From assembly GCA_947650285.1 (NCBI GenBank), contig CANTFL010001254.1, positions 186,001-250,000 of the forward strand: a stretch of 64,000 nucleotides of DNA, in the 5' to 3' direction. This DNA is from Hyaloperonospora brassicae. Its lineage: Eukaryota; Oomycota; Peronosporomycetes; Peronosporales; Peronosporaceae. Positions 11,863 to 23,460 of this stretch are shown here, piece by piece; within the stretch, counting starts at the first letter, position 1, and every line of letters begins with the position of its first letter. Both the position numbers and the translations under genes were made by a program. The notes beneath the pieces were generated by a model. The model was given only the letters and a program-made list of their open reading frames with translations, searched no databases and had not been told where the DNA came from.

Positions 11863-12270
11863 GTGTTGCTTTTAATCCGCTTAACTGATGGGTCGTTACC
11901 TGTGACAGCGGATGAAAGGATGGTAGCAGTGGTAACAACAGAAGGAGTCGACGGAGTGACGATCGTGTGTGTCTTCCTTTGCGATGATCGAATAAGACAC
12001 GCGCTAGTCGAGACAGCAAGGACGTTTGCAACGGAGGATGGAACAGAAACTGGATCGGGTTACGGAAGTAGGACACCTTTTTTCTATAGACGAACTAGCA
12101 GACACCCAGCTAGTGTAATGACGTCATACGCACAAGCAGAAACATCAACGCCGGTATGGGACGTCTATAAATCCAGGTCAGATAGAGCTTCACTCGACGA
12201 AGTGGTCGAGATGAGACTAAAAAGACAGGAATCGGAGCAGATTAGGCTTAGACCGGCGGCACAAGAGTGA
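11863..12270 (+). CDS. Unrecognised 135-aa ORF
   Basis: Open frame from ATG to TGA with no motif I recognise. Its C-terminal part is Arg/Glu/Gln rich (Leu-Lys-Arg-Gln-Glu-Ser-Glu-Gln). Upstream, in shifting frames, a stretch reading Glu-Glu-Ser-Leu-Lys-Ala-Leu near 11,690 resembles gag-type helical sequence. It may be a gag remnant or chance. Confidence 0.2.
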   Translation: MLLLIRLTDGSLPVTADERMVAVVTTEGVDGVTIVCVFLCDDRIRHALVETARTFATEDGTETGSGYGSRTPFFYRRTSRHPASVMTSYAQAETSTPVWDVYKSRSDRASLDEVVEMRLKRQESEQIRLRPAAQE

Positions 12271-14480
12271 AATCGTGTGATGGTACGGAAAAAGATGCGG
12301 AAGACCGGAGAGTTCTCATCGTGGAAGGTGATGTGGCTGGGGCAGCAGGTGTACCAGCCACCTCAGATTTCTTCGGTCGTGGGTAAGCCTTAAGAGCTTT
12401 GGCCTTCTTAAGATACGTAATTAAACGCTTGGTGACTCGAATACAAACCGTAGTCACTTTCCGACGCGACTTGGCTGATGAAGCTACTAATGGCGACGCG
12501 GGTTGAGTGAGAGCGGGAGTGACGCGGGATTGAACTTGGGAATTACAGGCCCCGCTAGCCTCAGCAGACGAGAATTTGAAGTGGTCGACGAAACAGCCTC
12601 TTTAGCGAGGTTCATCAACTCATAGGAGGGCATGGGCGTCACAGCGGAACTCCCGACCGTAAGTGAAAGATAAATAAATCTGCGAATTATAGCCTCAGGT
12701 GAAAGCGGTAATGCAACATTGGATTTCGGCTTCGTCAGAGATGAAGGACCAAGTCTATAAGCCAACGATATAATGGATTAAATAAACGTAACACGATGCG
12801 ACGATGAATTGGCACCAGCCGACATTGACCTAGCCTTAGGCAGAGAAATCTCCCAGGAATACGGATCTGTATCCAGACTTACACTATAATCAAAGGCAGA
12901 TTTAAATGCAGTCGATTGTCCCTCCAGAGAAGATAACAAAGATACCGTCGGCGAAGATACCTTGCCGACAGTCCCATTACTAGACGGCAAAGCCGCTACG
13001 ACGACGGTCACAGCGGTCGACAACAAAGACACCACGCCAACCTTCACAGTGAACGACGACGACGAAGCCGATGACACGGGAGACAGGGAAGAAAATAGAG
13101 ACGATATAGTCCGTCGACCAAAAACGAAAAGCTGGTTGTCGCAAAGGCATCAAGTAAGCAACAGAATGAGGCGGATCCATCAGGGTAACCTGGGCCAGCG
13201 CTAGCATGATGGGAGCAGTGTCTCAAGGCTATAGCATCAAAACCATGTTCGGAAATGTTTTCGATCCATCAAATGTAATGACGCCAAGAAAGCGAGTACC
13301 GAAAGCCGTCACAACAGCGAGTCGATGATCCATATCCCGAGTATTCCATCCAAAAACGTCCACACCAACCGTTGCAGCCACCGCAAGGTTCAAACCAGCG
13401 GACACTGAATATTTCTACGACTCAGCAGATACTTTTGCTGTTGGATGACCGTTTCCTGACAACTGACGGTGCGTCGCATAATCGAAGCTCATGTTCATCT
13501 CCATTGCACAATGCTATCGTTGCGTCCTGGAGCTGCCGGAAATAACCAGCGGCCACGCCTTGGACAGTGGTGTGACGAGCTTCAGCAATAGCGAGGTCTC
13601 ATGTAAGTTAATTTATTTATGCTATCACGGTCCACTATTTTGGCGAACAGCTCATCAATCATACGCTCGGTCGAAGCACGAAGATTATCCTTCTTCTTAG
13701 CTTTCTGGAGCGCGGACGACTTGAGAGAGTTTATCGACTTAAGCAACGAGTCGATTACATCGGTTATCTTGGGAGCAGTAGACCTTCAGGTCTGGGGCTC
13801 CTTCCTAGTCGTCGACAAGCGGTGCTGCAAGTCCACCGAGGCCGAGATGGCAGCTCGAACTAGCCGAAGAATGATATCATTCTCTCGGTGGGATCGGGAG
13901 AGCACGAACACGAAGGCGATATCCGCGGAGTGGTCGACGACGAGAGCAATACAAGAGGCCATCGACAAATTTAAATCATCTAGTCTACGAAATCGATAAC
14001 TGGATTGCCTCAACGATGTGTCGAGAAATGGGCCCGGAGATTTTAGCAAGGTCACGATCGACCGGATTACTTTAACTTCGCGACTCTGCATGCGATCGTC
14101 GATGCTCGAAATGAGGCGACGGTGATCCAGCGTATTCAGCGATAATACCCAGATCCTTGGTCAATTGACGACGCGTCCTGGACGGAGTCAGCCATGATGA
14201 TGTCGGACAAAGAATCGTCACAGCAATCCTGTACCAAAGACATCTGCATTACATCGTCCAAGTCCGACGTCGCACCCGGATGTAGTCGACGATGAATATG
14301 GTTCCAGCTCACGTGTTGTTCCATCACATACCAAAGAAACGGACAAAGAAAGCGTGGATGATGACGTCGGATCAGATCTAATTCGTGTCTCGTGAGTCAT
14401 CGATGGTGGGTGGTTGGCAGAATGAAATAGAAAACAGATAACATACAACTGAGCATAGCACAAGTCAACAGCCAAAACGA
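12250..14480 (-). pseudogene. Chain of minus-strand ORFs, unknown, possibly gag-like
   Basis: Successive minus-strand ORFs (14,475-14,218; 14,091-13,786; 13,077-12,778; 12,765-12,487; 12,457-12,248), plus a helical Lys-rich stretch near 13,760-13,610 (Ser-Leu-Leu-Lys-Ser-Ile-Asn-Ser-Leu-Lys), read like one decayed protein with coiled-coil-like and Ser/Ala-rich parts. I see no catalytic motif. A retroelement gag or an ORF of unknown type are both possible. Confidence 0.25.
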
Positions 14481-14670
14481 TACGATACGGAAGAAGAGTA
14501 GCATCATGGTGATTTGTTATACTTGCGGCGAGAACGATTTAGAATGACGAACGAAATTCACAACAAAGAGGCCGGTCGAGACACCCGCACTAAAGACTCG
14601 TACAGCGACTAGAGCTGTTGTGGTGTAACTTATTTTAACCTCTCGATAGCATTGTAAAGGTAAGCGTACC

Positions 14671-14769
14671 GTGAGCCGGCGACTCAAGAGTTGGCGACCG
14701 AAGTGTCCGCGACTCAGGTGTGGGCGACTCGAGTGTCAGCTACTTTCGTATCGGCTACTTAAGTGTCGG
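14671..14769. repeat. 15-bp tandem array, about 6.5 degenerate units
   Basis: The unit is close to GGCGACTCAAGTGTC, repeated with drift (GGCGACT, GGCGACC, CGCGACT, GGCGACT, AGCTACT, GGCTACT) at a strict 15-base spacing. Confidence 0.75.
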
Positions 14770-15692
14770 AAAACTCTGTTTGCTGTGCAGAATGCGAGAA
14801 GCTCGAGCGAAAGATTCATCACTTTATTCGTATAAGAAATAGAGAAAACCAGAGAGCCATTCAAACAGGCTCTGCGATATAACAAAAGAGATAAACCAAT
14901 ACAGTGCAGAATTTCTAAGTCCAAGACACGCGTACACTTAAGGTAAGTCCCTGCGTGGGCTAGATTATGCCTGCAGTCAAACATCGATGGGCATAGCTTG
15001 TAGAAGCATCGATTGGTTTCGTTTAAAGTTTGAAAAGGTCCAAGTTGGGCAGCGCTCGATACTAGCGAAAGAATGAGTATCGTCGTCGACATGCCGGTAA
15101 AACTCAGCAAAGGGACCGTTGTGAGGCTCGTCAACGACGAGCCGGAGAGCCTTGAGAGAAGGACCCGTTTTTCAAATAACTGTATGAGTGACGAGGCGGT
15201 GGGCTTCAGCCGAGGGCACCATAATTCTTCTGGTCGGACGTGCACTGCTCCCAGTGACCGGTAGAAGCGTGTACTGCGTCGGCTTCCACCCGTTAGTGTT
15301 ACGTCACAGATAGAGAGAGGTTTAGAGACTGCTGAGCTCCAGCAGGCTTCAAGGAGAAGGGGTTGAGAGGATCCAGTTAGGCGAATTACAACTGAACCCG
15401 AAGGGGCGATCTGCGTAGGGATTTATCCTAACGTAGCAGCCCGTGTCGCTGACTAAGCTCGGAGATTGTTGCGTTTGTATGTTAATGCATTTAGTGAACA
15501 GAGTTAAATAAATACGATTCTACAATAATAAGCTCGATCTTTGCCTGGCGATGTGCCCTGAGTCAGGTGATAGAGAAGTTGTGGGCCGCTGCAATGGATA
15601 AACAGATTGGAAGCATCGTGTAAGCGACTGGGAGCCAGGACGTGTATGTGGAAGAAGGTACATAACTGGATCACATTGTATGACGATTAATC

Positions 15693-15910
15693 TGTAGAAA
15701 GATAGACATTTGATATTCAATAGGTCGGAGACTTAGATCAATGTATCGATTAGCGTCATGCCTATAGATCGGAGGTAGATCAACTGATTGTCAAGATTGG
15801 TTGTGTAGATAGCTGTAAGAACTTAGCAGGTAAAGAAGAGAATGCCCATAGAATACAAACTTGTTGTCATTTGCCTACCTTCGACTGCGGGAAACGTCTA
15901 CGTGCGTGAA
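15693..15910 (+). repeat. Copia 5' LTR
   Basis: It begins TGTAGAAAG and shares an ordered set of blocks with 20,670-20,896: CATTTG-TATTCA-TAGGTC, TGTCAAGAT, TAGCAGGTAAAGAAGAG-like, and AACGTCTACGTG. The two LTRs are strongly diverged, so the insertion is old. Confidence 0.55.
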
Positions 15911-16039
15911 GGAGATCATAAGCTCTATAGAAGGAGATAAGAAAGCGACCGGCAGAAACCAGGTAATATCGCACGAGCTGCCCAACGGCGCGGCTCGCCA
16001 GCGCGTTTGCCTTTTTCGGCGAAGACAACATCAAACGTC

Positions 16040-17160
16040 GGATAATCGTCCGCGCGCGAAAGCGAGACGCGTAACTACAAGATCCTCGAAGTACTCTATG
16101 GCGTGACGGAACGGCTGGAGAAACTTATGTCGTTGCAGCGAGTGCGCGACGAAGACGAGCTGATAATGGAAGCTGTACAGAGCAAAATGTACGCGTCGCA
16201 GCTCGGCGCGAATATGCGCGGTCGACCGATGACGATTGACGCGCTCGGGTCGTCGGAAGAGAACACCACGGCACCGCGTTCGCACTAGCGCTCACCAGAC
16301 CACGACATGTCCAGATTTTCGTCTCTCGATCCGACCGGTGCGCGTCTGCCGGGGAAGCACCTCACGCCGATGCACTCAGCGCCGCCACCTCAGCTGTATA
16401 TTACTCAGCAGGTGTACAAGCGTCCGAGGAATATCGAATTTGAAAGTCCAAATGCAATCCAGCGCAAGCTCAACAACAGAAATTTCGATGGAACCTAGCT
16501 GTAAAAGGGTATCGGCTGCAGATTCTTCGACTGAAGACGCATCTTCATGTGCGCCGTAAGACTATTAAATGCATGGTATGGCTTACCGCGGACCGAGGTC
16601 GTCAAGGTGGAACGCTTCGGCCACCTTCTGGAGATAACGGTCGAGAGGCAAAACCATAAGTAGGTGAACACCTGGAGGGACTAGACGCCCAGTTTCAAGT
16701 ACATCTTGGAGCAGCTGCACCTGAAGTTCAAGAAGACCATCACGGCAGGTCAGTCCTGAAAGATGATATTTACAAATTTAGAAGCGCGACACGCCTGTGC
16801 GTCGCACTTACTGTATATGGTCTCCATCAGCGACGCGTGCGGCAGGACCGATACGATTGTTCTCGACAAAAACGTGCACCACGTAGCTCAAGAGCTTATA
16901 AACGTCTTGCTTGCGAAGTACGAGCGGACGAGGACCGACTATCTGCATTCATTCAAAGAACCTAACGTACATTACGCAGTTGATCAATTTCGGCGGCTCC
17001 CCGGTAGGTCGCGAGGTCGTCGCGTCGCACATCGAAACTATGCGGCTGGATCCCCGGGCGTGATTTTGCCGTTAAGGACCGAACTCGTCGTATCCGAATG
17101 TAAAGCGAGAGTTGTGCTCGACGACGAGGCGAGAGGCGCAAACTACTGAAGCGACATGGT
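16040..17160 (+). pseudogene. Copia gag region
   Basis: ORF pieces at 16,103-16,288, 16,307-16,498 and 16,763-17,149 carry helical, charged sequence (Val-Thr-Glu-Arg-Leu-Glu-Lys-Leu and Glu-Leu-Ile-Asn-Val-Leu-Leu-Ala-Lys-Tyr-Glu-Arg) of the kind seen in Copia gag. I cannot see an intact zinc knuckle. The assignment rests mainly on its place between the 5' LTR and the Copia protease. Confidence 0.5.
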
Positions 17161-17329
17161 GCCCGTGGTTACTGAGAAGGCGACATACTTGCTCCCGAAG
17201 CATCGCAGGACATAGAATAAGAGCCTGCGCGTCAAAGCGGCAGCTGTGGGCAATGCAAACGACAAGCACAAGCCGGGCGAAGCGTGCGCGTTTTTTTGCT
17301 TAGGCGAGGGAAGCGCAAATTGGTGGGCT

Positions 17330-18420
17330 AGGCAACTGGATCCTTAACAGCGGCGCGAGTCTTCATCTCATACACGACGATTTTACTGCTGCTCGAGTCG
17401 ACCATATGCGGCCACATGTTCGCAATGGCGAATGAAAGCGTTGCATTTGACGAGATTTGGCAGTATGAGGCTTAAGGTCCTCGCGCCAGGCGTATAGACA
17501 AATGTGACGGTCAGGGAGATCAATCTTGCGCCGCGAATATCGAAGAACATCATGTCGTATGGTAAATCTCGAGAACAAGGGCCTTGCTCGCGTATAAATC
17601 GGTATCAAGGGCTCACTGGCCCGAAGAAGCGATGGTGTGATCGCCAGCAACGTGCTGTATGTCAAGACGATAGTGGAGCCCGTCAGGGGCAGCGCAGGTG
17701 TTTGATAGGGCAGCCCTCGAAACCTATTTTCGACGTACGGAATAAGCAGACGGGTAGCACGAAGCCTCGCTACTACACTGTCACCAGCGTCTCGACCACC
17801 TCGCATTCGACACGACCGTGCGCATGGTGCGTGATCCTGCATCGATCATCGGACGGATTAGAAACAATCGAATGGCATGTGCGTCGTCCTTAGAGAGCAA
17901 GCGGACGCGTAATTTCCCGCGTAAGCGCAAGGTGGCGCCAGCTCGCCAATCTGCATGGCCAACGGCGTCGTCTTCTCGGACCTCAAGTGTCCGATGACGC
18001 GGCAGGATGGGGTCGGCAATCGATACCTGGTAAACTAATCGACCATAATTTGAACTACCACCGCGTATGCCTCGCGCGCACCAAGGACGCGGGGCCGATG
18101 CAGGCAAGGCGTTCCTCGTTTACTTCGAGATTATCCTCGGTTTAAATATCCATGTCTTGCACACCGACGGCGGCGGAGAGTACGCATTTGTCTATCTTTT
18201 TTCAATTGGAGAGGCGTCGCGCGCCAACTGCCGGCGTCGATCAACCGATCGTCAAAATACCTAGCGGAGCAGATGCACCGGACGGTGGAAACACCTTCGC
18301 GCAGCATATATTTTGGATGTGCGCTGCCATTGCAGTTCTAAATCGACGCGGTGCAGTACGCCGTTTACACCTGAACCGCAGTTCAGAGAGATCGATTGCA
18401 ACAACAGCGCCGGCTTAAGG
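17330..18420 (+). pseudogene. Copia protease and integrase
   Basis: At 17,337-17,352 the translation gives Asn-Trp-Ile-Leu-Asn-Ser-Gly-Ala-Ser. This is the Copia protease active site, normally Asp-Ser-Gly-Ala, so the catalytic Asp is Asn. After frame changes, Val-Thr-Val-Arg-Glu-Ile-Asn-Leu-Ala-Pro-Arg (17,504 onward) continues the protease/integrase linker. At about 18,155-18,185 His-Thr-Asp-Gly-Gly-Gly-Glu-Tyr is the second-Asp motif of the Copia integrase core. Many stops; not functional. Confidence 0.75.
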
Positions 18421-18779
18421 TACTGATAAGCAAGGCATCTAATCATGGCGGTATCGTTGTCTTTGGGTCGTCATGCAGCCTGCACAGGGACTCGAGCAAG
18501 AAATTGCTGCAAGAGCAGTCGCAGCGCGGTGTCATTGTCGCCATAAGCGTTGACGAAAGAGTACAAGGTGGTTTCTGCGGAGATAGAACAATATTCATCG
18601 TCACTTAGCAGGTGCAAAACATCGAGGAGCTGTCGGACGCGCAAAACTCGAAGCTTAGGCGCGCGTGTGACGCGGGAGAGCAAGCCGATGATATAGAAGA
18701 CTTAGATACGGCATCTACGATCCATGACTACAATAGAAAAGCGCTATAGTATCGGATAACTCGAGTAAATATCTCCTAA

Positions 18780-19620
18780 CCGTGAATGCTACAAGCGCAT
18801 GAGACGAGTTGCGCATCGAAGATCGCGAATGCGGCTGCGAGCCAGGAGGAACAAGCTGCCAGCGACGAGGTGGTCAGCGCAAATTTCGAGCGCGATTCAC
18901 GCAACCATGGTGAAGCCATGCGCAGCCCAAAGCTCGTGGAGTGGCAATTATATGCGGGAGAAGGTCGATGTGATCAAGAGCAATGAAACGTCGCGCGTCA
19001 CAAAGGGCAGTTCGGGTCCGAACGTTCTCCACTTCAAATGGGTGTTCAAGATCAAGACGGAGGGTATCGGAGAGACCGAGCGGTTTAAGGCACGGCTTGT
19101 CGCGTGCGACAACAAACATGTGCTGGGCGCTGAATACAACCTGATGTTCGCCTTCGTGATGGACATCTCGACGGCTAAGGTCGTGCTGGCACTTTGCAGC
19201 GACGTTGGTCGTGTCGACAATGCACAGGGACATTCCGATCGTGTACGTGCGTGCCGCGAAAAAAGCGCACGTAAAAATATGGATGCAGCTTCCGCGCATC
19301 ATAATCGTGTATAATAGCGCGCTGCGCGAGGTTGTCCAGGAGATGTAAACGAGCCCGTATAGTCTCGAAAGACAGGAAGCCTTTGGGACTAGCTGCCCTA
19401 TGCTCGGCTCAGTAACAAAGGCTTCACGCGATGCGCGATAAACATGTTTTTGCTTCACAAGCGCGATAGCAACGAGCTAATCGTTGTCGAAGTCTTCGTT
19501 GACGATTTGATAGCGACGGAAACTAGTGTCGCGGAGGTCGATGACTCTTCCACGAGCCTGGTGTCACTGTCCAACAAGGACCTCAGTCACGTCCATTAGT
19601 TCACAGGGACGCAGGTTTAG
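18780..19620 (+). pseudogene. Copia reverse transcriptase
   Basis: The ORF at 18,799-19,314 contains Lys-Trp-Val-Phe-Lys-Ile-Lys, Arg-Phe-Lys-Ala-Arg-Leu-Val-Ala and the Asp-Ile-Ser-Thr-Ala region of Copia RT. At 19,484-19,510 another frame gives Val-Glu-Val-Phe-Val-Asp-Asp-Leu, the Copia YVDD box with Phe for Tyr. Stops and frameshifts separate the parts. Confidence 0.8.
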
Positions 19621-19689
19621 CACGGGATCGACGGCGCGTATCGAACCCATCAAAAGGAGGCGATACAGGAAATCTGACCGCAACGTGGG

Positions 19690-20440
19690 ATGTCTGGCGC
19701 AAATCAAACCAAGAAGCCATTTAGAAACGACTGCTACGATGGGGTATGCGATGACTCCGCGACGCTAGCGACGACGATCATGGTCGGTGGTGCGACAATA
19801 AACGTGATCAAGTTCCTCGTCGGTAGTCTGCTGTGGGTCGCGCGTTGCTCATTGCCGGGCATTGTCTTTGCGGTGATTCAGGAAACCAGGTAGACGCACG
19901 CCCCTCGATTGCTCGACTGCAAGTAGGTCTACGCGTGGCGTATTTCCTCAAGAAAAAGCGGCATTCAAGCTCTATATGTTTCCGGCGCGAATGAGTCGCG
20001 ACACGCTGCAGCTCGAAGCTTTAAGCAACTCCGACTTCGCGTCCGACAAGGCGGAAAGGAAGTCGCTGAAGGGAGGCGTCGTGCTTTTCAATAAAATGTC
20101 AGTGTCGTGGGCAGAAAGAAGCAGGTCTGCGTAAACCACTACACGATGTAGGCCGAGCTCGTCGCGGCGTTGGAGGTCGCGCACCGATCTCATTGGGTTG
20201 CGGTAGGTGCAAATGGCGCAGGTTATCCTTACAATGATGCATGTGAACAACCGAGAAGCCATTAGATAGGTCAAAGGCGAAGAGCTCACGATAAAGTCAA
20301 GCACGTCGACGTGCGGAACGAGTATTTGCGCGTATTTGCTCAATGCGGTGTTGCGACGGCGCATAATTTTCAATTTAAGCTGACGCTCGCCGACTTGATG
20401 ACTATTGCTATTGACGCGAGCAAGCTGGCAATGCTGAACA
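19690..20440 (+). pseudogene. Copia RNase H and C-terminal remnant
   Basis: Frame-hopping translation after RT follows the Copia RNase H layout, ending with a stretch near 20,270-20,400 that corresponds to the Ser-Lys-Ala-Lys-His and Val-Arg region before the 3' LTR. Very decayed; identified mostly by position. Confidence 0.45.
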
Positions 20441-20669
20441 GTGTGCTTTGTTTGGTGTAGGTTGACGTGAGGACAGATCTCCAGAGGCGAGTGAGCGAGC
20501 GTCCGCGCCAGGATGGAGAAGAGCGGAAGCGAGCCGATGCGCGCGCGACGGGCACATCGGCGCATGGCGGTCGCGAGGAGATGAAAAGTTGGAATAGACT
20601 AGAAAGAGACTAAAGAAGGAGAAATAGAGCGCAAGAGAAAGAGAGACGAAAATGGAGACGTAATTTACG

Positions 20670-20896
20670 AGGAAAGTAGGAAAGCGAGGCATTTGCTATT
20701 CATTAGGTCAAAGATAGGGCGCGATGTTTTGATTAGTGTCAATTGCCTAAATCAGCAGCAAAACAGGCTGCATGTCAAGATGTGTGGTGTAAATGTCAAT
20801 AACAACCCAGCAGGTAGAAGAGTAAATATCAAGTAAATACAAAATGTTATTGTACTTCACCCAAATTCTACTGCGCTGAACGTCTACGTGCCAACA
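20670..20896 (+). repeat. Copia 3' LTR
   Basis: It is the partner of 15,693-15,910 (shared ordered blocks, see there). It ends in CCAACA, directly followed by arm sequence that matches the right arm near 44,735-44,745. Confidence 0.55.
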
Positions 20897-20919
20897 ACAT
20901 CTATAGTTTCTTCTCAATT

Positions 20920-21171
20920 TTACAACCTTGTAGAAATTTCCATCGACTGTAGATGGCTACAGCAGAGCAGAAGGAGCTTATCACATCTACAGTGTGATCT
21001 AGCGTCCAACGGCGAAGAGAAAGGGGGCAGAACCAAATAATACAATGATGGATTTACGATACTGGTGGGTACACGAATGACGGCAATTTGTAGATTACGG
21101 ACCTTGACGGGATATGTTTTGCTGACATGACGGACGATATAAGCTCGAGTTGGGTCGCGCTTGCAGACCAC
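20920..21171 (-). CDS. Unrecognised arm ORF, 83 aa (mirror at 44,478-44,732)
   Basis: Open in both arms with near-identical sequence (Val-Cys-Lys-Arg-Asp-Pro-Thr-Arg-Ala start, a Cys-rich end), despite scattered differences. No domain recognised. Staying open in both arms is weak evidence for coding, since the arms are so similar. Confidence 0.2.
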   Translation of the reverse strand: MVCKRDPTRAYIVRHVSKTYPVKVRNLQIAVIRVPTSIVNPSLYYLVLPPFSSPLDARSHCRCDKLLLLCCSHLQSMEISTRL

Positions 21172-22236
21172 GCGACTCCAATTCGCTCATGTAGAGGTTG
21201 GATTGTGCTCACGACCATCGTTTGTCCATGTTAACTGAAAAACGCGTCTAGAAGAGAGTGCAGACGCGACATGGCTGCTGTTTGATCCATACTTCATACT
21301 GATATACATCTGCAGTACCGAGTCTATTCTCTCAAGTGAAGTGCGTGCTTACTTTTATCATGCGACGAGGAGACTGTCAAAGCGCGTCCGACAGGATTGA
21401 GCAGCGAAGAAATTTGAGTCGACACTTTGGAATTGAAACGAACCCAAGCCCTAGTGCTGGTGACATGTAAACAAACCCTCCAAGTCTTCGACCACTCATG
21501 TTGTTGATAGAGTTCGTCGAAACGCATCATTGACGGATGCAGTGTGTCATGTTATTTGGAAAGATCAATATACCTAGACCAGTGGTTTGAAAGGGCGTAT
21601 TGTTATCGTAGTCCGAGTCGCCATTCCATCGCTCTGGATGTAGCAGAATATCTCTACCGTGCGTGCATTACGTAGTCCAGGCAAATGCAAGTTCCCGCTT
21701 CCAAACCTGATATCAAGTATTTGGGCTTTACCAAGAGCAGTAGCATGCTAGTCACCCCTGTTGTAGTTCTGCAGTCTTCTACAGGCCAAATAGTTTGAAT
21801 AGCATCTTAATTGTGCTGAAGCGCTTCACATTTAAACGTGCCTATAGTCAATCATCAATGGCTTGTTCCTACCGCACGCTATGACGCTTCCTGGTCGATT
21901 TAAACGTACTGTATCTACTACGTTGCGCGAAAAAGATCTTATCCGATCTGTTTCAGCAAATGAAAGCGTCCAGCGTTGCCACAATTTGCAGAAACAGCAG
22001 CTTAGGGAAGTCAGGTCATATGACCCTACTTCGGGTCCTAGTGCCTTCATACGATGTGTGTCGGTCTAGATCACACAAAGGGGCACGCGAGACGTATGCA
22101 GCGACAAACTCACACGTGACTGGTAATTCATGACTGGAGTGACCTTCGTACGTATGCGCCATTTGTAGGATATGAGGTGGAAGTCTGCACACGTTAAAAT
22201 GCAACAAACTTTCTAGGGCAAGGGTCGTACACGCTG

Positions 22237-22623
22237 GTGACGCCCACCACATATTCGTTACGACAGAGACGACATTTAGACGCTCTGTTGCGCCAGAATG
22301 CAGCAGCTACATTGCAGCTCGTCTTCGCCAAAGAATGTCTTAACAGCGCTTCATTTTCGCCGTCTGCTTGCCGGCAGATATGCAAAACATTATATTTCAA
22401 CCCAAATTATACGTTTACCAGCACTGCTAAAGGTGCTATGTCCTCACATGAAAGGACCGCATTGCAGTATGGCACGGATGTTGTCCTACAAACTAACAGC
22501 GATGTACATAACTTGACCGCTTCAAACAAAGCCTCTAATTCTTCATGGTTTCGATGGCTTGTTGTGTCGGACTGGTGGTTAAATGTCGTTATGATAGCTA
22601 AGTTAGAATTGAGGTACGAATAG
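22237..22623 (+). CDS. Unrecognised arm ORF, 128 aa (mirror at 31,599-31,985)
   Basis: Open in both arms. No motif recognised. The opposite strand (22,400 down to 21,832) also carries open stretches with a Cys-x2-Cys pair (Lys-Cys-Arg-Leu-Cys-Arg-Asn), so which strand, if any, codes is unclear. Confidence 0.2.
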   Translation: MTPTTYSLRQRRHLDALLRQNAAATLQLVFAKECLNSASFSPSACRQICKTLYFNPNYTFTSTAKGAMSSHERTALQYGTDVVLQTNSDVHNLTASNKASNSSWFRWLVVSDWWLNVVMIAKLELRYE

Positions 22624-23357
22624 TTCCGATATCAGACAATACAAGGTCGCAAAGATCTGAATGCTTACAGTTCAAGCCAAATCCACCAACTACTGCTGTA
22701 GTTTGACAATTAGACAACGACGAAACGATCCACCTGATGTCGCAAGAGACCCTGTTTTATAATATTGACAAATCGATTGTTAATGATAATGTCATCTGTA
22801 TTAGTCTACAAAATAATTGTGGAGAAGCGCAGAAGAATAATGATGGAAAGTGTGGATCGCGCCAATCATATGAAGTGCGAGGTCGATCTGACTGGTGGAG
22901 TTCGCTCGGAGATAGGACCGTTGGCACGAATGATGGGATTAAACGACTCAATGAAAGAAAGAGACTGGAAAATTATGCGGATTAATCTACCTAACGGTCA
23001 AGAAGGAGTATAGTCAAGGATCGAGGACTGACAGATCGCGATCCGTAATCAAGGGCTTGGGTCACCAAGTCACAAGGACCGGATCGCTCAAGGGGTGAAC
23101 ATCAACTGGAATGCTGGATCTCTAACGACAATGTAAAAAAGGTGAATATGGAAGCAAGCTGGAAGAGTGGATCGTCAAGATCATCAAACATGCGAGGTCT
23201 CAAAAGTAACGGCGATCCGACGGTGGATGCCCGATCAGAGACTCGAGAGATTGATCACGATCCACCCTGGGTGTGTAATGCTTATTTGTGTGAAAACATA
23301 ATTGTGTGGAAAAATCATTGGTGTGGATCACATACCACGATCTACTAACCAAACGAT

Positions 23358-23460
23358 ACACCCCGAGCGATCCACTATCCGAGCGATCCACCACCTAGCG
23401 ATCCACTATGGAGTGATCTACCACCTAGCTATCCACTACCTGGCGATCCGCTACGGAGTA
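23358..23460. repeat. 15-bp tandem array in left arm
   Basis: The unit is close to CGATCCACTACCTAG, about six to seven copies at 15-base spacing (one unit is 16), with drift such as TGATCTAC, CTATCCAC and CGATCCGC. Mirrored at 30,763-30,865. Confidence 0.75.

Larger units (their letters stand above)
10873..15531. other. Degenerate repeat-derived sequence
   Basis: No domain I can name. Short ORFs occur on both strands. The section before 15,531 ends in an AT-rich stretch (AATAAATACGATTCTACAAT) that looks like the 3' end of an LTR, just before the inverted-repeat arm starts at 15,532. It probably holds one or more old retroelements. A 15-bp tandem array lies at 14,671-14,769. Confidence 0.4.
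15693..20896 (+). mobile_element. Old Ty1/Copia element inserted in the left arm
   Basis: Between two related ~220-bp LTRs the plus strand reads gag, protease, integrase, RT, RNase H, the Copia order. The insertion site is confirmed by the other arm: near 44,740-44,760 the right arm runs on without this 5.2 kb. Flanks TAATC (15,688-15,692) and ACATC (20,897-20,901) may be a decayed 5-bp target duplication. All reading frames are broken. Confidence 0.8.
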
